Of a stretch of 47,363 nucleotides of DNA, positions 16,221 to 25,000 are shown in pieces; position 1 is the first letter of the stretch; each line of letters begins with the position of its first letter. The stretch is from assembly GCF_019249215.1 (NCBI RefSeq), contig NZ_JAESDI010000023.1:1-47363 (forward strand), read 5' to 3'. The notes under the pieces were generated by a model that made no database searches, was not told the DNA's origin, and was given only the letters and a program-made list of their open reading frames with translations. The position numbers were made by a program, and so were the translations under genes. This DNA comes from Alteromonas lipotrueae (GTDB lineage: Bacteria; Pseudomonadota; Gammaproteobacteria; Enterobacterales; Alteromonadaceae).

Positions 16221-16669
16221 TGAAGAAAAGGACGTTAATCACCGCATTAATAACCTTGGGGGCTGTATTTCAGTTCAGTGCCTTTGCAACAGAGTTGGTC
16301 TATGAGCCTATTAACCCATCGTTTGGTGGCAACCCACTTAATGGGTCATTTTTACTTAGCAAAGCTAATTCGCAGAATGCGCATAGCGCACCGCTAAGTG
16401 AGCGCTCTTATGATGAACGCTTACAAGAGTCTCTTGAGCGTGCGTACATTAATCGTATTGTTCGCGAAATTACTGACATCGCCTTTGGCGAGCAGGAATA
16501 TGACGAAGATGGAAACCCCATAGATAGTATATTTAACCAAGACAGCATATTCGTCAGTGGTGATTTTCAGGTAGAGCTGATTACCAGTAACCCTGATAGC
16601 ATTGTAGTGAATATTACTAACCTGCTGACAGGTGAAGTTACGGTTGTCGAAATTCCACGGTTTGGGTAG
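16220..16669 (+). CDS. csgF: curli assembly factor CsgF
   Basis: Start at 16220 uses AGGGG at 16205-16209 and overlaps the csgE stop by one base; an ATG at 16214 is too close to that site. A signal peptide (ending about FSAFA) is followed by the CsgF hallmark TELVYEPINPSFGGNPLNGS, the segment that enters the CsgG barrel in known structures. A helical middle (ERSYDERLQESLERAYINR) and a beta-rich C-terminus follow. CsgF extends the CsgG channel and couples CsgB nucleation to the cell surface. Length matches the family. Confidence 0.93.
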   Translation: MKKRTLITALITLGAVFQFSAFATELVYEPINPSFGGNPLNGSFLLSKANSQNAHSAPLSERSYDERLQESLERAYINRIVREITDIAFGEQEYDEDGNPIDSIFNQDSIFVSGDFQVELITSNPDSIVVNITNLLTGEVTVVEIPRFG

Positions 16670-16677
16670 GGAAACAC

Positions 16678-17439
16678 ATGAGAAGTACCATATTTTTATT
16701 ATTGGCTATAGCACTTTCTGGCTGCCAATCAATTACCAACACGCTGCCGCCAGATACGACTGCGGCAGGGATTATTAAAGACAGCGAAACCCTATCGGAA
16801 GTAAAAAGCTTACCCGCACCTATGGGGCAAATCCCCGTTTCCGTTTATGCGTTCAGAGACCAGACAGGCCAGTACAAACCCAGTACGGGGGCCAGTTCTT
16901 TTTCTACCGCTGTAACGCAAGGTGCTACTTCGATTCTTGTTCAAACCCTGAGTGAAACATCGTGGTTCTTACCTGTAGAACGTGAAGGTTTACAAAACAT
17001 TCTTACCGAGCGAAAAATTATCCGTGCAGATGAAAACAACGGTGGTGATTTGCCCCCGCTTACCACGGCTAGAATCATTATTGAAGGCGGTATAATCAGC
17101 TACGATACGAACATTCGTACAGGGGGCGCTGGCGTGGAATATTTTGGCATTGGTGCGAGCGAACTATTCAGAGAAGACCAAATATCTATTTATATGCGAG
17201 CGGTTGATGTAAGAACAGGGCAAGTACTAGTGTCGGTTTCTACCTCTAAGAAAGTCTTGAGCCAAGAAGTAAGAGCTGGGCTCTTTAGGTACGTATCGCT
17301 AAAGCGCCTGCTTGAAGCTGAGACAGGGTATACCACCAATGAACCTATGTTCGAGTGCGTTAAGCAAAGTATAGAAAAAGCGGTGACCGAATTGGTGCTG
17401 CAGGGCATGGAAAAGGGCGTATGGCGCGCTAAAGCGTAG
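16678..17439 (+). CDS. csgG: curli secretion channel lipoprotein CsgG
   Basis: The N-terminus ends in the lipobox LSGC with the acylated cysteine at residue 16. The body has CsgG features: VYAFRDQTGQYKP, LVQTLSETSWFLPVEREGLQNILTERKIIR, and the membrane-strand region GGAGVEYFGIGAS. In E. coli the nonamer forms the outer-membrane pore for curlin export. Length (253) is close to the family norm (277 in E. coli). It is the last gene of the operon and lies 27 bases from the convergent csgD-like gene. csgC is absent from the operon. Confidence 0.94.
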   Translation: MRSTIFLLLAIALSGCQSITNTLPPDTTAAGIIKDSETLSEVKSLPAPMGQIPVSVYAFRDQTGQYKPSTGASSFSTAVTQGATSILVQTLSETSWFLPVEREGLQNILTERKIIRADENNGGDLPPLTTARIIIEGGIISYDTNIRTGGAGVEYFGIGASELFREDQISIYMRAVDVRTGQVLVSVSTSKKVLSQEVRAGLFRYVSLKRLLEAETGYTTNEPMFECVKQSIEKAVTELVLQGMEKGVWRAKA

Positions 17440-17465
17440 ACGGCATACGCTTGTACGTTGAGTAT

Positions 17466-18143
17466 TTAGTAACTTACTTGCTGTGGCTGACTAAACTGAT
17501 GATCGAGCCACTTAATGAGTTCTACGCGGTTGCGGCAGTCAGTCTTCCTGAAAATACTGTACACATGAGTTTTCACCGTATTGACGCTGATGTGTAAACA
17601 ATCCGCAATCTCTTGATTTTGCGCGCCATCTGCAATTTTACGAGTGATGGCCAGCTCTCTTTTCGTTAACACCGTAGTGGATGACTGAAGAGCCGCGACT
17701 GATTTAGTCTTTGCAGCAAGGTTTGCATCGATATAGCGGCTCATTATCTCCCGGCTATACCATTTGTTGGCTGCTTGCACTTGCTGAACCCCGCGAACGA
17801 GTAATTCCAAATTGTCTTCTATATGAAAAATGCCGTTTATTCCATGCTGAAGCGCAGCGTAATGAAAATCTACATCGGCTAGTGGAACATTGAAAATAAC
17901 TTTGTTCAAATCGGGATAATCATTAACAACGGGCAAGTTGAGCATGGCGACTGAATCGCAATAATGGGCGTCTATAAAGAAGGTATAGGTGTAGTTTAAA
18001 ACGCTACATGGTGGGTGTATAGCACCACTGGTAACGCTGAATCCACACGACGGTAAAATACTAAGGAATCGTTCATAAGCTTCGTCCCTTCCTGTATTTT
18101 CGCCGTAACTATTTCTTGTTAGTACGAACGCTTGATGTGACAT
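17466..18143 (-). CDS. csgD: LuxR/CsgD-family transcriptional regulator
   Basis: The 225-residue product has an N-terminal receiver-like domain (to about 145) and a C-terminal LuxR helix-turn-helix (about 155-215: LTKRELAITRKIADGAQNQEIADCLHISVNTVKTHVYSIF). CsgD activates curli operons, and the gene is directly convergent with csgG, so the role follows from fold plus context. The N-terminal domain does not show a clear phosphoacceptor Asp pocket, as in E. coli CsgD. The symbol is an inference from position and length (E. coli CsgD has 216 residues). Confidence 0.75.
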   Translation of the reverse strand: MSHQAFVLTRNSYGENTGRDEAYERFLSILPSCGFSVTSGAIHPPCSVLNYTYTFFIDAHYCDSVAMLNLPVVNDYPDLNKVIFNVPLADVDFHYAALQHGINGIFHIEDNLELLVRGVQQVQAANKWYSREIMSRYIDANLAAKTKSVAALQSSTTVLTKRELAITRKIADGAQNQEIADCLHISVNTVKTHVYSIFRKTDCRNRVELIKWLDHQFSQPQQVSY

Positions 18144-18376
18144 GAAAGCTCCTTTTCGTGATTATCAACCTTACGAACTTTACAAAGTCTTTACAATACT
18201 CTAATGGCCTTACTTGACCGACCAAAGCGTAACAAAATGTAACAGTGAAAAAGACCTATAAGCTTGGCTTCAAAGCCCCATGGCTTAACTCTTTGAATTC
18301 TGCGGAATAGGTTTTTCTGGTTTTCTTTGGGGATGTCATTATTCACCTCTGTGAGTCAGTTTACTCACTTAATGAG

Positions 18377-18610
18377 GTGTCCAAAACTATTGGATCAGAT
18401 CATACCGATAGCTACGGTGGTCGTTGGAACAATGAGCAGCTTTCTATTCGTCGCGCCGATGAGATTAAACTGTATTTCACCTCACTGGGTGTACAGGAAG
18501 ACCGTATAGCAATTACGGGGCATGGTGAGAAACGTCATATTGCGCCAAATGATACACGAGAAAACCGCGCACAAAACCGAAGAGTTGTGGTACGGCTTTC
18601 TAAATCCTAG
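18377..18610 (+). pseudogene. OmpA-family C-terminal domain fragment
   Basis: From 18377 the frame encodes SDHTDSYGGRWNNEQLSIRR, then GHGEKRH and a final NRAQNRRVVVRL. This is the last 75 or so residues of an OmpA-like peptidoglycan-binding domain. The usual beta-strand and the rest of the protein are missing upstream, and the first available start is a weak GTG. It is a 5'-truncated remnant, probably left by deletion next to the IS fragments that follow. Confidence 0.75.
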
Positions 18611-18764
18611 TTTTGGGGCAAGTTAAGTGAACAACACTTGATTTCTAGCGCTAAATCAAATTTGACAGTGAAAGGCCAATTAGCGGCCTATCATGAGTGT
18701 ACTGGTCTAATGGAGCTGGATAGTGAATTGAGAAACAATACTCGTCAGATCAATGAGGTGAAGA

Positions 18765-18881
18765 ATGACCCAGAAAAGAGCTAACAAACGCTATCCCAAA
18801 GAATTTAAAGAAGAGGCAGTGGCTTTGGTACGAGAACAAGGTTATACCGTGCCTCAGGCCGCTGAGGCCCTTGTCATTTAA
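18765..18881 (+). pseudogene. IS3-family OrfA N-terminal fragment
   Basis: MTQKRANKRYPKEFKEEAVA... is the start of an IS3-type OrfA helix-turn-helix. The frame stops after 38 codons (TAA at 18879) and no OrfB follows. Only the element's left part survives; the preceding TGTACTGGTCT at about 18697 may be its terminal repeat. Confidence 0.7.
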
Positions 18882-19301
18882 TACTAAAGAGCAGATAGTC
18901 GTTTTCTTAGCGATTAAAGAGTTAGAATCATTGCGACTTTATCATTAATGAGACTAATAATCTCCAAAAAAACAAATGCTTGGGGCTATACCCAATATTC
19001 TGCACTTTCGTTTAGGTTTTTAATCACGACGAAGACCTGCAAGCTCCCGCCGTGTAAAAGAGTGACACTGCATTATCTATGTCTTACCCTTTTACCTTGC
19101 TTCAAATTTCTCATAAACACCTCTAAAGAAGGCTATTTTACTTACTAAAAGATATATAACTAACTAGGGAAACTGCGAATAAGTCCTGCAATTTAGCTTT
19201 TGAGCGAGGCTTTGACTCGCCGTCTAATTTTTGAACGTTAAATTTCCAATTTCGGCCAATATACTCACCTTTTAGGCCTGATTTCGGCCCATTCCCGGAT
19301 T
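18882..19301. other. 420-base stretch without a gene; contains candidate element end
   Basis: No open frame here has a convincing start or family motif. The only notable content is the motif at 18987-19005, described separately. Confidence 0.5.
18987..19005 (+). repeat. candidate left terminal motif of the integrative element
   Basis: TATACCCAATATTCTGCAC. Read inward, it matches the right end (35684-35707, complement), which has TATACCC, five extra bases, then AATATTCTGCAC. The two are in inverted orientation. Confidence 0.5.
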
Positions 19302-19517
19302 TCAGACAGATCTTGGCTGTCGCCTTAACATCTGGTCGACTTTAAACAGGTTCGCTAAAGTGAATAGCATGGCTAACTGTGAGTCATTTTTCATCAGGCC
19401 TTTGTACCGTGCTTTGATGAAGCCAAACTGACATTTGATAATGCGAAACGGATGCTCTACCTTTGCCCGGATGCTGGCTTTTAAGTATTCGATGTTAATG
19501 GCCGTTTTGTTTTTGAC
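19302..19517 (-). pseudogene. IS5-family transposase, C-terminal fragment
   Basis: The frame reads VKNKTAINIEYLKASIRAKV, then EHPFRIIKCQFGFIKARYKG and ends LRRQPRSV with TGA at 19304-19302. This is the final third of an IS5-type transposase, including the glutamate of the DDE triad in VEHPFRIIK. It starts at KNKT, exactly where the fragment at 28239-28452 ends. Confidence 0.8.
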
Positions 19518-19587
19518 TAGTTACGCCCCTTTTATGATGTAGCCCCCTAATGTAGGGCCTTGCAGTTCACTTAGGGGGAATTTATGG

Positions 19588-20121
19588 TTAAGGCGCAGGG
19601 TGGTAAGGGAATGATGAGTGATGAACTGTAATCAACATTTTGTCATCAGCATTTTTAATATAACTGAAAGTAAATTCAGCTTTCGTTTCTTTTCCCGTTT
19701 TCGCATCAGTAAAGTAGTAATTCCCCATTGCTGTTGCTGAATCAAAATAGATGATAATGCCTGTATTTTCAAAACGTACTTTGTTCCAAGGTTGAATTGC
19801 GAAGCCATGATCTTCAGGAACAACACCTGTGACAAAATAGGAAACGGCCTCATCCTTTTTCAGGCGAAATTGATTCGACGAGGCCCTTGTAGGCTTAAAT
19901 AATACCGTTCCCTCATTATAGGCATAAAGTGTATCTATGGTTTTCGCTGCTAGCGCTTTATAGTCTGCATGAGAAGAGTAAGACTTACCGATTGCAACAA
20001 TCGCGTCACCCCAAACCTTTTCAGCATTTAAAACATCTTGCTTGGTTATATCATTCGCAGCATCGACATTTAAAACAAGACCAAGAGCCAATATACTGAC
20101 TGCCACTAATTTACGAAACAT
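19588..20121 (-). CDS. secreted NTF2-like (SnoaL-type) protein
   Basis: The 177-residue product has a signal peptide (MFRKLVAVSILALGLVLNVDA) and a single domain with VWGDAIVAIGKSY, TLYAYNEGTVLFKPT, VSYFVTGVVPEDHGFAIQPW and AMGNYYFTDAKTG. This pattern belongs to a family that databases often label phosphoribosyl-AMP cyclohydrolase, but the fold features and signal peptide do not fit HisI; an NTF2-like fold is more likely. No catalytic role is known to me. GAGGT lies seven bases before the ATG. It is in the proposed element cargo, in one direction with the next two small ORFs. Confidence 0.75.
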   Translation of the reverse strand: MFRKLVAVSILALGLVLNVDAANDITKQDVLNAEKVWGDAIVAIGKSYSSHADYKALAAKTIDTLYAYNEGTVLFKPTRASSNQFRLKKDEAVSYFVTGVVPEDHGFAIQPWNKVRFENTGIIIYFDSATAMGNYYFTDAKTGKETKAEFTFSYIKNADDKMLITVHHSSFPYHPAP

Positions 20122-20164
20122 ATTTTTTACCTCTGTGTTTAATGGTTAATAATTTGAAATAAAG

Positions 20165-20377
20165 TCACGCAGTAATTGCGTGTTGATGTGTTTGGTTAAT
20201 GATAGATTTGTCAGAACGTATCTGATTGTAGAGGTGTTTGGCTAAAGTTTTAATTTGAGACTTTCTTATTACTGTTTCACTAAGACCCAAACTTTGCATA
20301 ATATCCATTACCGATACTACACCTCTTAAAACGCTTTTTTCACTATTTACAATCAAACAATATTTTTGTTCTGCCAC
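20165..20377 (-). CDS. possible 70-residue hypothetical protein
   Basis: Starts with GTG at 20377, overlapping the end of the preceding gene by 25 bases. The product (GVVSVMDIMQSLGLSETVIR, then LAKHLYNQIRSDKS) looks like a compact helical cytosolic protein. There is no good ribosome site, so translation would depend on coupling. No family recognised. Confidence 0.3.
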   Translation of the reverse strand: MAEQKYCLIVNSEKSVLRGVVSVMDIMQSLGLSETVIRKSQIKTLAKHLYNQIRSDKSIINQTHQHAITA

Positions 20378-20688
20378 GGAATAGTTTGCTGAAAAGAATC
20401 CGAGGGAGGAGCGCGTATAAGGTGATTAGGCTCAGGTAATGAAAAAGTAATAGGCGTAATGTGCACATAGATCGGTTTAGGAGAGGTTTGAGGGATAAAA
20501 GAAGCACTGCTGGGTAAGAAGGGGTCTAAATTTCCAGTGTCAACACAATCAGCATTTTTAACTTCCAAAACACTGCTGGACGTATTCTCATCAAACCATA
20601 TTTGTTCAGAGTTAGTCGCAGTACTGACGACTATCCCTAAAGATAGAATCAGTAAGCATAGTGTTTTTCGAATACCGCTAGTTGACAT
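20353..20688 (-). CDS. small exported hypothetical protein
   Basis: 111 residues with a likely signal peptide (RKTLCLLILSLGIVVSTATN). The rest is proline-rich (LPSSASFIPQTSPKPIYVHI) and low in complexity, with one cysteine. No family recognised. The ribosome-binding region is weak. It lies between the NTF2-like gene and the IS66 remnant. Confidence 0.4.
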   Translation of the reverse strand: MSTSGIRKTLCLLILSLGIVVSTATNSEQIWFDENTSSSVLEVKNADCVDTGNLDPFLPSSASFIPQTSPKPIYVHITPITFSLPEPNHLIRAPPSDSFQQTIPWQNKNIV

Positions 20689-20817
20689 TAACTACTCGTT
20701 AATACTGTAGAACGATAATCTATAGGTCTTCCTTTCGATAATAAGTTCAATACAATTTGGAATTTATTTATAAGGGGTACTTGAACCATCTTTTCTAAAA
20801 TTATCATAGAGCGCTAC

Positions 20818-21802
20818 GTAACCGTTCAGCAGGGCCAGATGGGCAATAATCTGCTGGCCTATGTGGCAATGCAGTCAGGTCAGTTTCACCAGAGTATCAG
20901 TAAAATTCAGCAACAGCTGGAACAGAACTTCGGCTTATCGTTCAGTCGCGGTGCTATCTCTGAAGCGCAGGACCGCGTCAGTGCGGTACTCACGCCAGCG
21001 TTTCAGGATATCAGATAAACTATGCGCAATGAGCCGGTGGTACACTGCGATGAAACCCGTCATCAGCGGGGGAATGAAAACCGCTGGATGTGGCAGGTAT
21101 GCACACCGCAACTCTCTTGCTTTATGACGCACTTCTCACGCGGCGCCTGGGCGGCAAAGAAACTGTTAGGCGATGCTCCTGAAAATATTGTGGTGACCGA
21201 CCAGTACGCCGGTTATCACTACATTGATGCTGACCACCGTCAATTATGCTGGGCGCATATCTTAAGAAATATGAATGCATTAGCGGAAAGCTGGGGGACG
21301 AATAAAACCTATGGAACCCATCTAGTCAGGCTCATCCGCATACTGTTCCGATTACAACACCGGTATGAAAGCAACGCGCTAAGCGAAAAACGATACCGGG
21401 AACGGATGGAAAAACTACGCATCGCCTGGCGTCAGCAACTTGAACTGGCATCAAGACGCTGTGTCACTCCCCGCTATCAGAACCGGTGTAAGCTGCTGCT
21501 AAAACACGATGACATGTACTGGGTATTCCTCAGTCACGATGGCGCCCCCCTCACCAACAACGAAGCAGAGCGTTCATTGCGAAGCTATGTGCTGTGGCGA
21601 AAAGGCAGCTATGGCGTGTGTTCTCACCGAGGGGAACTGTTCAGGCAACGTATACTCACCATCGTAGAAACCTGCCGGAAACAAAAGCTGAATCCACTGA
21701 ATTGGCTCCGCGCCATTCTCGAAGCGACGCTGAACAAAACGTCCTATCCTCTACTCGACGACTTCAAAGCAACCTGTCAATAGGGCCCTGCTGAACGGTT
21801 AC
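20818..21802 (+). mobile_element. internally deleted IS66-family element with both terminal repeats
   Basis: Both ends carry the 19-base repeat GTAACCGTTCAGCAGGGCC in perfect inverted orientation (20818-20836 and 21784-21802). The 985-base interior holds only the C-terminal part of the transposase. No 8-base target duplication is visible (AGCGCTAC left, TAAATTTT right). The deletion seems to join the left repeat straight to transposase codons through a shared GGGCC. Confidence 0.85.
20839..21783 (+). pseudogene. IS66 (ISBst12-like) transposase, truncated with in-frame stop
   Basis: The frame begins at MGNNLLAYVAMQSGQFHQSI and continues through VVHCDETRHQ, NIVVTDQYAGY, QLCWAHILRN and TNNEAERSLR, which together carry the D, D and E of the nuclease core. 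The N-terminal zinc-binding and leucine-zipper parts are missing, and an in-frame TAA at 21016-21018 splits the remnant just before MRNEPVVHCDE. An internal ATG at 21022 leaves a 253-residue open frame, but it lacks DNA-binding regions and is not expected to act alone. Confidence 0.85.
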
Positions 21803-22093
21803 TAAATTTTAATTGCAAAAAATATTGATAAAATAAAAAAAATAACTATAAAAATAAGAACGGAGAAAAAATAGTGTAAATAACGACCATTTTTAACTCG
21901 TTAAATTTAGTGCTTTGTCTAGATAGCCAAAATAACGCGAACGCTGCATCGCTAAGACGCGTGCGCGGGTTGTTGGACGTCAGATAACTAGAACGCCCAG
22001 TAAGTCCACTTTTTTCATTTTACAGACAGATTCGTTAATTCACGCCATCTCATGATGGGCTTGGTTCACAAAAAATTTTGGAGAGTAAATGTA

Positions 22094-25000
22094 ATGTTAT
22101 ATCATAACAAAAATAGACGGGTCGGCAGCTGGCATTGCCCCTGTTACTGCCTACTAACATTTTGGCTATGCAGCTGCCTACTGGCCCCCGCTTATGCAAT
22201 TTCAACGAAGGATAAGCTCATTGGGGCGATACCTGATAATCTGACCGTGTCGCATGGGGATCCCGTCTATCGCATCCCCATTCAAGTGCCCGCAGGACGC
22301 AATGGTCTGCAACCAAACCTTTCCATCGTCTACCGCCCCGGCAGCCAAGGACTGGCCGCGGGGGTAGTGGGGAGCAAGGGTAACTATGTTATAAATGGAC
22401 AATATTATCACCGGATAGGCGAGTTTGGAGCGGACTGGTTTCTGGAAGGCACAAGTTTTGTTTACCTTTGCTCCTTACCAACAGAAAACTCGCCCGGCAC
22501 TAAAAAAGTGACACACAAGCACTATTGTCTAGACGGTGAAGAACTGGTGCCAGTGGCGGAAACAAATGGCACCATAGGTGAATTTGGCGACGTTGATACC
22601 TATTATCGCACGCGCAGCAATGGCACAAGCCTAGTTATCTCCAGAGGAGGCACGAAGGGAAAGCCCGATTACTTTGAAGTCAAGCATAACGATGGCACAA
22701 CAAGTATTTACGGGAAAGAAGGCAACCTCGAAACGGATATAGACATCCCAGAGCGGGTTGTTAAACTCACTTCTGACGGAGAAAGCTCGAAAACCGTTGC
22801 CTGGGCAATCAGTTCAAAAAAAGACCAATATAACAACGAAATTATATATGAATATAAGAAAGACAAAAATTTTTCAGTGTTGTCTAACCCGAAAACCCCA
22901 ATAGATAAAGGCAAAATCATTTCCTTGAAGTCTATCCGCTACAACGACCATGTAATCCAATTCCACAACTACAGCTTTATAGAAAGTGATAATGGAAATG
23001 AACGAAAAGTAGGCGTTGATATTTACAGGAAAAAGTGGGAGGGCAAGGATTACAACCGGCTAGTGCGCAGCTACAAGCTAGAGTACGGCAAAACTGATAG
23101 CGACAAGGTCCCCGATAACTTATTTCCGTTATCAGTAACCTTGTGTGAAAAAGGAAATAATGCGTGTTTCGAGTCAACCACATTTGCTTACAAAGCATTC
23201 CATCCAAACCTGCTTACGAGCTGCAAGGACAAGGGTGAAATAACAATGACAAAAAGGGAAGACCTCCATGTTTCTTACTGTGAAGTTGAAGATACTAAAT
23301 CAAAGAGTAAAAGTTATGTTTCTGGGCAGCGGATCTCTGGCATTTTTGAAGAAAAATATCCAGAAGCCAGCACCATTCTAGCGCAGCCCGGTAAGGTACA
23401 ATACACTCTTCGAAGCAACAAAGAAACTAAAATAATGGAAACGTACATCTATAACGAGAATGCTCATCATCAGGCTCGTCTAAAAAGCATTACAAACGGG
23501 AATGGAGTTGTCACCAGGCTCGGCTACACGACTCTACTAGCAACACAAGACGCCTATTTTGGGGGTAAACCGTTTTATACCCTTGGTAGAAAAGCAAAAT
23601 CGCACCAGTGGGATGTTATTAGCAACGAAGTAAAAGTCTCTTCCATAGCCACTGACAGTGGCTTGAACAACAGTAAATCGACGAAGTTCCGCTACGAGGG
23701 GCTGGTATTGGATTTGACAAACAAGCGAATGAACGGCTTCGCCAAAACGATAGAGTACGACGTAGCCACTAAAATGAAAACAGAAACTATAAGAGATGTC
23801 TACGACGATTTTCCAACGGCTGGAAAAATCACAAAGGTCAATAGGTATTGGGCAGAAAACGCAGAGCAGCCTATTGCAGAAAACAGATTGCTTACGACAA
23901 AAGAGCTGACTCACCGGATTCGCCATCCAGAAGGGACGAACAGTCACATTAAGGCGTTGGATGTGACAAAAGAACGCAACCTTGAGTATGATCCCGATAC
24001 GCAAAAGTTATTAAAAACAACAACGCGTACATTCCCCAAATGCACTCGAAACTCCATTCTTTCTAAGAATGCTTTTATTCGAAAGTACGGAAACGCTCAG
24101 TGTATACAAGAGGTTATTTCTGATAAGCCTAATGGCAAGTCCTATGTTAAACGTACGTATCGCACCTTCGAAGATTCTGAAAACGAAAATGATTGGTATA
24201 TTGGACGGATAACAGAGCAACTCGAGTCAATCAGAAAAGACGAATTCTCAGACTTCTCTGGGACACATGTCAGCAACATCAAATACACCTTCAACGATGA
24301 GGGGCGTGTGCAAAGCAAAAAAAACCGCTCACCTAGCAATAACAGTGAGATGTTGTTCGAAGAAGAATTTACCTACAACATGCACGGTGAGGTAGGAGTG
24401 ATTAAATTCCTCGATGGTCATTCTACTGGCAAAAAGGTCAGAAAAACCGCTAATACCTACACAGGCCAAGGAGAATTAAAAACATCCTGCGTTTACGAAA
24501 CACACGCAAAGCGATGTACCAAATACCAGTATGATTCTTATGGGCGCATAAAAAATGAGAGCAAGCCAGACGGTCTGATAATTGAGTACGAGTATAACGG
24601 CCTGAGTCAGGTCAAAAAAGTGACGACTAAAAGGGGGACTGGCGGTAACCAAAAGGTGCTTGGGTATACCAAGACCGACTATTACGGAATTGACGACACC
24701 AAGTGCTCGAATAATGTAGCTGCACATGCACATGCACATTACTGTGTGGTTACACAACAGTTCTTTAACAAAGGCGACAAAACGTATAATGGAGACACCA
24801 CCATTACCCAATACGACAGGTTAAACCGTGTCGTGCGAGTCATCACAGACGGGACGGATGGTAGCGATAAAAAGAGCGTGTTTACCGATACTGAATACAA
24901 ACCCGATGGGAAGGTAGAACGTGTCACCGAGCCCTATTTCGAAGGTACTGCGATAACCGATATCGTCTCTACACAGATGGACTACGATGATTTCGGTCGA

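Noticed and set aside
18948..19148. 66-codon plus-strand open frame
   Set aside because: No ribosome site or family features, and it runs through the candidate element end.
21960..22010. Possible integron attC-like site (GTTGGAC near 21973)
   Set aside because: No matching RYYYAAC partner at a proper distance and no integron integrase or cassette array.
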